NCBI GenBank assembly: GCA_030407085.1
Contig: CM059583.1
Location: forward strand, 206,148,001-206,212,000
From: Trichopria drosophilae
Taxonomy: Eukaryota > Arthropoda > Insecta > Hymenoptera > Diapriidae
DNA length: 64,000 nucleotides
Reading direction: 5' to 3'
In this document: one piece after another, positions 37,881 through 64,000 of the stretch
Layout: each line of letters opens with the position of its first letter
How positions within the stretch are numbered: the stretch's first letter is position 1
Program-made: the position numbers and the translations under genes
Notes under the pieces: model-generated
What the model was told of the DNA's origin: nothing
The model's input: the letters and a program-made list of their open reading frames with translations, nothing else
Databases searched by the model: none

Positions 37881-37946
37881 TTTGGAATTAATGGCAGCTC
37901 GTAACGAGCCGAAATTCGATTTAACGCTGGTTCGTTTACTTTAAAG
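37881..37946. promoter_or_regulatory. Possible bidirectional promoter
   Basis: This is the interval between the GPR107-like ATG (plus) and the candidate minus-strand ATG. It has higher GC content than the surrounding DNA. I see no clear TATA box. The real start sites could lie inside either proposed exon. Confidence 0.25.
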
Positions 37947-57716
<19,770 letters not shown>

Positions 57717-58620
57717 ACAAAGTTAGTACTTGGCCGAGACCCTTTGGCATGTAAAGCAACGTTTCCCAAAGTGGCTCTGGGTAACAGGGTTTCTTAACGC
57801 GATTTTCCGCCGTTGGCGATCGACGGACTTTACGTTCGTAACGCGATCAAGACTCCCGATGCATTCCACAGGCGCGACTCGGACGATACTCCAGATCGAT
57901 TTTTAGTTCAGAGGTGAAATATTTTTTCAGATACGAATGAGTAGAAGGTGTGATATACTACGTACTTTACGTACGCTCGTTTCGAGCACGTCGACATGTA
58001 AAACGCGAAGATATCGCGTGGAGCTTTAAAATACTTAAGCTAAACGATCCTACTTATTGCAACGTAAAAGACTCAGCTATGTCCCTTTAATCTAAATGAA
58101 ACGGAATTTGTTAGAAGACTTGCGCCTTTGTGTTTTTATGCATTTTTCCGCGATTTTTCTAGTAGGATACTGATAACGTTTGATTAGTTTAAAAAGTTAG
58201 TGATGGTTTGCTGCATTTTCTCTTTAACATAAAAAGTATTGAAATTTATAAAATATTTCGCAATTTAGAAGTCTATTATCGCGGTAATAGAGAAATTAAA
58301 TTTTAGTGCAAGTTCTTCCTTGTATCCAGTCGATGAGCTAACGAGAAGATGTAAAACATATGTACACCATTCCTTTTGCGACGAATTAATAAACTGCGAC
58401 TTGTGATATAGTCCCCCTAAAACGTTTGTATACATTCGTTCGGCGTATTTCGTTTGAAAATTGTTTTTTCTCGTCGAATACCTTCGACATAGTTTTACGC
58501 TGCGGTTATGTAAGTAATTATTAGTAGTAGATGTATTTGTGCAATTAATAAAAGAAAGGCACGGTTTGATAAATGCAATCAGTAAGGTGTGATTTAGTCT
58601 TCATTTTAAAAGTACAATAA
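57717..58620 (+). other. Probable GPR107-like 3' UTR
   Basis: Non-coding, with more balanced composition than intergenic DNA. AATAAA-type signals occur near 58545 and 58615 and a further one near 58752, so alternative polyadenylation is possible. Confidence 0.5.
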
Positions 58621-59219
58621 ATATTTTCATTATTGCTGTGATGAGATGTACTGTACAGGATTTGTCATGTAAACGTTTGTACGATTGGTGGTATTGTACT
58701 TATGAAATTAAGTCTAAACCAAGAGCGATACTAACGAATAACTAATCTCGAAATAAAATTAGGAGTGAACAAATTTAATGAACGAATTAATTGGTGAATG
58801 TAAAATGTGGTGGCTATGTTCGATAGAAATTGACATTTTGTCAACAATTTGAAATGTGTCATGAAACGTAGGTAATAAAAAGTATACACTTATTTATAAT
58901 TCTTTTATTTGAGTTTTCAGTGTACAGAATAATTTTCTACCGCATCGAAAGTAACCAGAGCCGAAGAATGATGTAGAAGTTTGGGTAAGTATGTTTAATG
59001 CACAAAACGAAATAAAATGTGAAGTATGGCGCCATCTTTCTAAGTCGATAATAATAAAAAAAAAAATAAAAATAAACCGAGTAAAAAAAACAATATTAGG
59101 ACGTTCCGCGTCAACTAAAACAACGCTCCGAACAAAATTCTTCAGAACCGATTTTGATGTATGAGGGCTCAAAATGTCCGTGTTGAAAAGTTCTTTCGAA
59201 TGGTGTCTGGCATATATGT

Positions 59220-59610
59220 GACATTCAAAATGGCGTTCAGCTATGGCGGTCTAAAGAGCCAAAATAGAGAATGCGTTTCAAATACGAGCGAACAAAAATG
59301 TCGATTTTAGTGAAAATCAATAATACAGGTGTTTTTGGATTCGCTGATTACGAATATGAACTCAGAATTGTGAAATTCAAAATGGCGGAACTAATATGGC
59401 GGACACAAAAATTAAAGATCGTCGAATTAGTCTGAAAATGGACATTCGAGGGTTTTTGGTCTCGTTGATAACGAATATAAACTCAGAATTGTGAAATTCA
59501 AAATGGCGGATTCAATATGGCGGACGGTTTTTTGAAAATGAAACGAAATCTATTTGAAACGTGTTACTCGGGGGGTTTTTGAGGTTGCTGATTACGAATC
59601 TGAAGTCAGA
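59220..59610. repeat. Degenerate tandem repeat with ATGGCGGA words
   Basis: Two to three copies of a unit of about 125 bp carrying GATTACGAATATGAACTCAG followed by AATTCAAAATGGCGGA and ATATGGCGGAC. The same word pair appears at about 22.25, 31.0, 33.2, 41.9-42.05 and 54.4 kb, indicating a dispersed family. Confidence 0.6.
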
Positions 59611-60088
59611 TTTTACATCAATTTGTCATAAGAAGAGTTCGATTAATTATGTCCTTTAATCAGCCGATCGTAACTTAAGCTCACAAAAACGTTTTATATA
59701 TATATATACTTTCCAAACACGTAACCAATCAACGAGTAATACAAAGCAAATTATAAAACAAACAAGAACCGTCAACACGTGGAACTACTTTATCCGTTAA
59801 GCTAAAGTCAAATATTTCTGATATAAATTCTTACAAAATAATTCAATTTTTTGTATTCTTTTTTAAGATTTTAGTAAATATTTCCATAAAAATAGCACCT
59901 AGACGTAATTTGCATCGCAGATTTCTTCTGGGGTCTTTTTGGGATTTCCTAACGATTATTTTAAGCCGTCAATGAAAATGATCGGCAGGGGGAAACTCAA
60001 AATAACTCAATTTAAAAAAATGTTTCAAAGGTTTTTGTAAATATTTCCGTCAAAATAGCATTTAGATCTAGTTTTTTTTTTGCATTAA

Positions 60089-61865
60089 CCCAGGGCTCCC
60101 AGTCAGTCTCTTTTTAGGAAATTAGTCTCTTTTTTCGACTTTAGTCCCTTTTATTTCCTTTTTTTGTCAAAAGTCCCTTTTACATCATTTTTTTAACCTT
60201 TCAAATTTAAATTGTCCTTCTGCGGCATTTTACGTCTTGTTTTCTGCGTATGAATAAATGTTTGATTAAGAAAAGTAATTCGTTTTTCAAATCCGAAGAA
60301 ATATGATAATATTACTTACGTTTTAACTTCGGAGAAACTAAAAAATAGTATGAAGCCATTCAAAATTATATCCATATAGTTTTTCATCTATAAATTATTT
60401 TATAATATACATATACAGAATGTAGTATGCAACAAAATTTATATGATTATTTTTTTCTCTATTTAATTTAAAAACTTTGTCAAAATGTTTTGAGAAACGA
60501 TTACTTTTATTATGCAATAATAAAAAATTGTAAATAAACAAAATAATTTTCCATATTTATGATTTTGTATATATAGGTTCCTTGTATACATAGACCCCTT
60601 ATGAAAAAGTTGCAAAGCATCTTAGGGAAATGGAAAAACTAAGTTATTGAAACTTTAAGGAACTATAACAAACAATCTTTCGAAAAATACGAAAAAAAAA
60701 TTTTTTTTTTTTACGACGAATTTAATAGTGATATAATAACAATTTTATAAAAATGTTTGATAAAAAGGGTTTCTTTTTTCGTCGAAAAAATAAAATTTTT
60801 TAAAATCCATCCGTAATTAGTTAGAAAATATGTTTTATTATTCACCAAATTTGCTTTGAATGTTTAAATTAAAAATGACGAAAAAATTTTAAAAAAAATA
60901 ACAGGTGGAAAATTAAAAAAAATTGAGAGTTTGCAGCTAAATCTGAAAAAGTGATGTCCAACAATAGCAAATTTAAACGTTTTAGCGTGAAAAAATTTGT
61001 TTTTTTTATCCAAATAAAGGCTATTCAAATTTGTTAATCTATTTTAAAAATTAAAAAAAAAACAATTGGAAAACAGAAAAACATATTTTCTAAATAATTA
61101 CGTATGGATTTTAAAAAATTCTATTTTATTCGAATAAATTTTTTTCTAATTTTTATTTTATTACCATTGAATTCCTCCTCAAAAATCACTAAAGAAATAA
61201 TTTCTGGGGAATTTTTGAACGTTTGTTTGATATAGCTGATTTTGTGCCCGGACTCTCCCTTTGTGATAACGAAAAAAATTTTATTACAAATTGTAATGTA
61301 ATAATTGTATCAGGCTTACAATTAAAAAGCTGAAATCAAAACTATTTTTAGTCCTTTTTTAGTCCATTTTTCTACCTCAAGTCCCATTTTTAGTTCCTTT
61401 TTTTTAGTTCAAATTCCCTTTTTCCTTTTTTTAAGGGGACGAGGCACTGGGAGTCCTGTTAAGTCTTAAAGCGCCCTGGGGGTACTGGGAGACCCCACAA
61501 GTAAATATTACATTTTTTTCCCTTTTAAAGCTGCACTTTTACAGCATTTTTTATCTTGAAGAGTTACATTTCAAGAGACACAAGTTAAATTTTTAGGACA
61601 AAATATTAAAAATTTGTTGAGTTACGATTTTTTTTTGTGAAAAACGTCACTTTTGTATTTCATTTTTCATAACGAGCACCAATAATTTTTTTATTAAGAA
61701 TAACTTATCTACGCTGTAAACTGATACTTGGAGAGTATCCAGTAGTTTTGTTGAGACGAAATAACGAAAACTGTCCGCGCAGGATGATATTATCTTCGGA
61801 TTGGGGTCTCCCACGACCCCACATGGCGCTTCATGTTATTTTTATATAGGGTGTCGCTTTAAGGG
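60089..61865. mobile_element. piggyBac-like MITE, interrupted
   Basis: The right end reads, inverted, TTAACCCTTAAAGCGACACC with the TTAA at 61866-61869. The left end is split: TTAACC at 60085-60090, then a 1.37 kb insertion, then TTAAGTCTTAAAGCGCCC from 61459. ACTGGGAGACCCCAC near 61487 and its inverse near 61803 extend the inverted repeat. No transposase. Confidence 0.55.
60091..61458. mobile_element. hAT-like non-autonomous element
   Basis: Terminal inverted repeats CAGGGCTCCCAGT and ACTGGGAGTCCTG fit the CAGGG-type ends of hAT elements. Runs of AGTCCCTTTT-like words lie just inside both ends. The expected 8 bp duplication is not clean (TTAACC on the left, TTAAGTCT on the right), which may reflect decay. 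The interior is AT-rich with no transposase. Confidence 0.6.
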
Positions 61866-62380
61866 TTAAAACTTAATTTTTTTAATCAGAAAGACAATCC
61901 CGATATGTGTAAACTACTTTTATACTTTTTAATTCAAAGGATGTTCAAAAATAACTAAAAATAAGTAGATTCTTGTTTATAACTTTATTATCCGTGATAA
62001 AATTACCATAGGACGAGTTGTACTTTATTAGATTATCTGTAAAAAAAAAAATTTTTTTATGGAAATATTTACTAAAATTTTAAAAAAGAATACAAAAAAT
62101 TGAGTTATTTTGAGTTTCCCCCTGGCGATCATTTTCATTCACTGCTTAAAATAATCGTTAGGCAATCCCAAAAAGACCCCAGAAGAAAGCTGCGATGTAA
62201 ATTAGGTCTAGATACTATTTTTATGGAAATATTTACTAAAATCTTTAAAAAAAAAATAAAAAAAAATTGAATTATTTTGAGTTTCCCCTTGACGATTATT
62301 TTCATTGACGGCTTAAAATATTCATCAGGAAATCCCAAGAAGACCCCAGAAGAAATCTGCGATGTGCACGATACTTTTAT

Positions 62381-63216
62381 TTAAACTTGATCGAAGCTCA
62401 CCGTGGATATGTTCGGTTAAAATCGTGTTTCTTTATTGTGGTCTTCTCAAATATCTTCTATGTTTTAATTTTCTTTTTTTCACCTGTATACGTATCTTTT
62501 GAAATGCGATAATTAATTTTATATACTTAATTATTAGTATCGAATTTGCACGTAAGATCTTTTTCTTTTTTACAATAATAGGCAAATTGTACAAAATTGA
62601 TATTCTACAAATATCAAACTTCGACAACTAACATTTTACTTTTCCAAAAAATGAATGAAATGGAAACCAGGGGACAAAATATCTTTTGTCCCTATTTTAA
62701 CATGTTAACTGCTGTCATCTAAATCACGATGAGCTTCGAATGAGTTCAACCCAAAAGTTCTTGCACCTCGCGGTTTTTTGTATGCATATTTTCAGATTTG
62801 TCTCGCGGTTATTTTAAATCGTAAATGAAAATAATCTATAGAGGGAAACTCGAAATATCTGGATTTTCCAAATTTTTTTTTTAAGGTTATCGTAAATATT
62901 TTCATCAAAATGACGTTTAGATCGAGTTTTTTTTGCATGAACGTTTAGATTTTAACTCTAGAAAGATAATTCCGAAATGTTTGTATTACTTTTATATGTC
63001 AAACCTCAAAGTATTTACAAAAATACCCGAAAAAAATATTTTTTGTTGTTGCAATATAATTTTTTTCAAGCATCCTTCGACAAAACAACTCAAGATTAAA
63101 TTAAAGCATATAAAATTATCTGTAAAACTAACAAAGAAACATTGCTTTATCTCATTTTGTTCAAAAGTTAAAGCTTTTCAAACATACGTTTTAATGAAAA
63201 TATCTAGTACAATTAG
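62381..63216. other. Spacer before the reverse transcriptase fragment
   Basis: No gene recognised. It contains the diverged repeat copy at 62770-62935 and an 105-codon chance frame at 62933-63250. Confidence 0.4.
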
Positions 63217-64000
63217 TACTGGTGGGGAAATGGGAGTATACAAGAAGTAAAGAAGATTAATTATTTAGGGTATATAATGAAAAGAAATAATAGAGAGAAT
63301 GAGCATGTAAGGGAGCGAGTAAGAGAGGCGAGAATTGCAATGGGATGGGTGTGGAGTTACGGGGAAAGAAAGTTTAGAGGGGATATAAAGTGGAGATTAA
63401 AATTGTTTGATAGTGTAGTGAAAAGGGTGTTAATGTACAGAGTAGAAATTTGGGGATATAAAGAATGGGATGAGGTAGAAAAACTACAGGAAAAGTACAT
63501 AAGATGTATCCTAAATTTGGAAAGAGTGACACCGGCTTATATAGTAAGAGAGGAATTAAAAAGGGAGAAAATAAGAAATGAAGCAGGAAATAGAGCAGGA
63601 TGCTTTGAGGAGAAAATGAGTAATGGAGAGATGGGAGAAATTGGGGAGATATGTACGACAGAAAAGAGGACAGGCGAGAAGGAGAGGGCCAGAATGAGCC
63701 AGAGACAGTTTGGAGAGAAGGAAGTATCTGTGGAGATGTGGAAGAAGCGAAGAAGCATTGAAGAGGAAGGGGAGGATAAATGCAAGAAGCTGAGAGTAAG
63801 GGATAAAGAAGTAGATGAACAGGAGAGAGTAGAACACGTAAAAAAATCTACGTCATGTGAGGGGTACAGTAGAGTTTTTGGAATACCGATATACTTGAGG
63901 GAAAATGAAAGTAGAACCGAGGGAAGGAAGAAGCAGATGATAGCAAGATGGAGGTGTGGAAATGAGACAAGAGGTAACTGGTACTGGATGAAAGAGGAGG
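63217..64000 (+). pseudogene. Non-LTR retrotransposon reverse transcriptase, C-terminal part
   Basis: An open frame runs from just after a stop at 63214-63216 to the window edge (about 261 codons, no internal stop). It contains INYLGYIMKRNN, RVREARIAMGWVWSYGERKF, RVLMYRVEIWGYKEWDEVEK, TPAYIVREELKREKIRNEAG and, near the edge, MIARWRCGNETRGNWYW. The KYLGY, hydrophobic-Y-G-EIWG and VREELKRE words are typical of the thumb region and downstream part of hymenopteran non-LTR (LINE) reverse transcriptases; the final W-R-CGNE-NW stretch fits the C-terminal zinc-knuckle-type region. Palm and finger domains are missing upstream, so the copy is 5'-truncated; its 3' end lies outside. The base composition, purine-rich on the plus strand, differs sharply from the AT-rich surroundings, suggesting recent arrival. 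Confidence 0.8.

Larger units (their letters stand above)
59845..62380. repeat. Inverted repeat arms enclosing nested elements
   Basis: A unit of about 170 bp with GCATCGCAGATTTCTTCTGG and AGTTTCCCC-type words lies at 59876-60050 plus the start of a second copy, and inverted at about 62048-62200 and 62219-62370. A more diverged direct copy lies at 62770-62935. Between the arms sit a piggyBac-like element and, inside it, a hAT-like element. Confidence 0.65.

Noticed and set aside
63537..63837. Two serine/leucine-rich minus-strand frames
   Set aside because: Antisense shadows of the reverse transcriptase frame.

Overview
This is AT-rich eukaryotic nuclear DNA from an insect, probably a hymenopteran (ant, wasp or bee). 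The order is an inference from gene structure (short, well-conserved exons split by canonical GT-AG introns, some many kilobases long) and from the mix of mobile elements, in particular a Penelope-like element and a non-LTR reverse transcriptase of a type I associate with hymenopteran genomes. There are no bacterial operons, rRNA genes, intact tRNA genes or CRISPR arrays.

Layout. 1-24.2 kb holds no gene I can support: AT-rich spacer with short inverted-repeat elements, two copies of a Penelope-type hairpin motif (7.6-7.8 kb), a 0.9 kb near-perfect palindrome with TTAA-flanked ends (19.7-20.6 kb) and a pogo-type miniature element (23.1 kb). 24.2-25.5 kb carries a minus-strand Torsin-like AAA+ ATPase with an extra N-terminal domain and one membrane segment (Torsin-4A-like). 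25.5-33.4 kb is repeat territory: a foldback element, a TA-flanked element with a duplicated right end, and a Penelope-like retroelement remnant between long inverted arms. 33.9-34.5 kb has the last three exons of an unrecognised minus-strand gene, joined by phase-compatible splice sites; an irregular tandem array (34.6-37.6 kb) separates them from a possible first exon at 37.6-37.9 kb.

37.9-57.7 kb is a plus-strand GPR107/GPR108-family seven-transmembrane gene with at least ten coding exons. The first two exons, the next two and the last six are separated by introns of about 8.4 and 9.0 kb, both filled with palindromic elements. Its likely start lies only 66 bp from the candidate minus-strand start, suggesting a shared divergent promoter. 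57.7-64 kb holds the 3' UTR region, a minisatellite-like repeat, a three-layer nest of elements (a hAT-like element inside a piggyBac-like one inside an inverted repeat) and, at the right edge, the C-terminal part of a non-LTR reverse transcriptase that runs off the window.

The most striking theme is the number of long inverted repeats: at least ten structures of 0.25-1.3 kb that would fold into long double-stranded RNA if transcribed, five of them within introns of the GPR107-like gene. Three complete copies and one truncated copy share TTAACCC[A/G]TTAA ends and related internal sequence and look like one foldback family.
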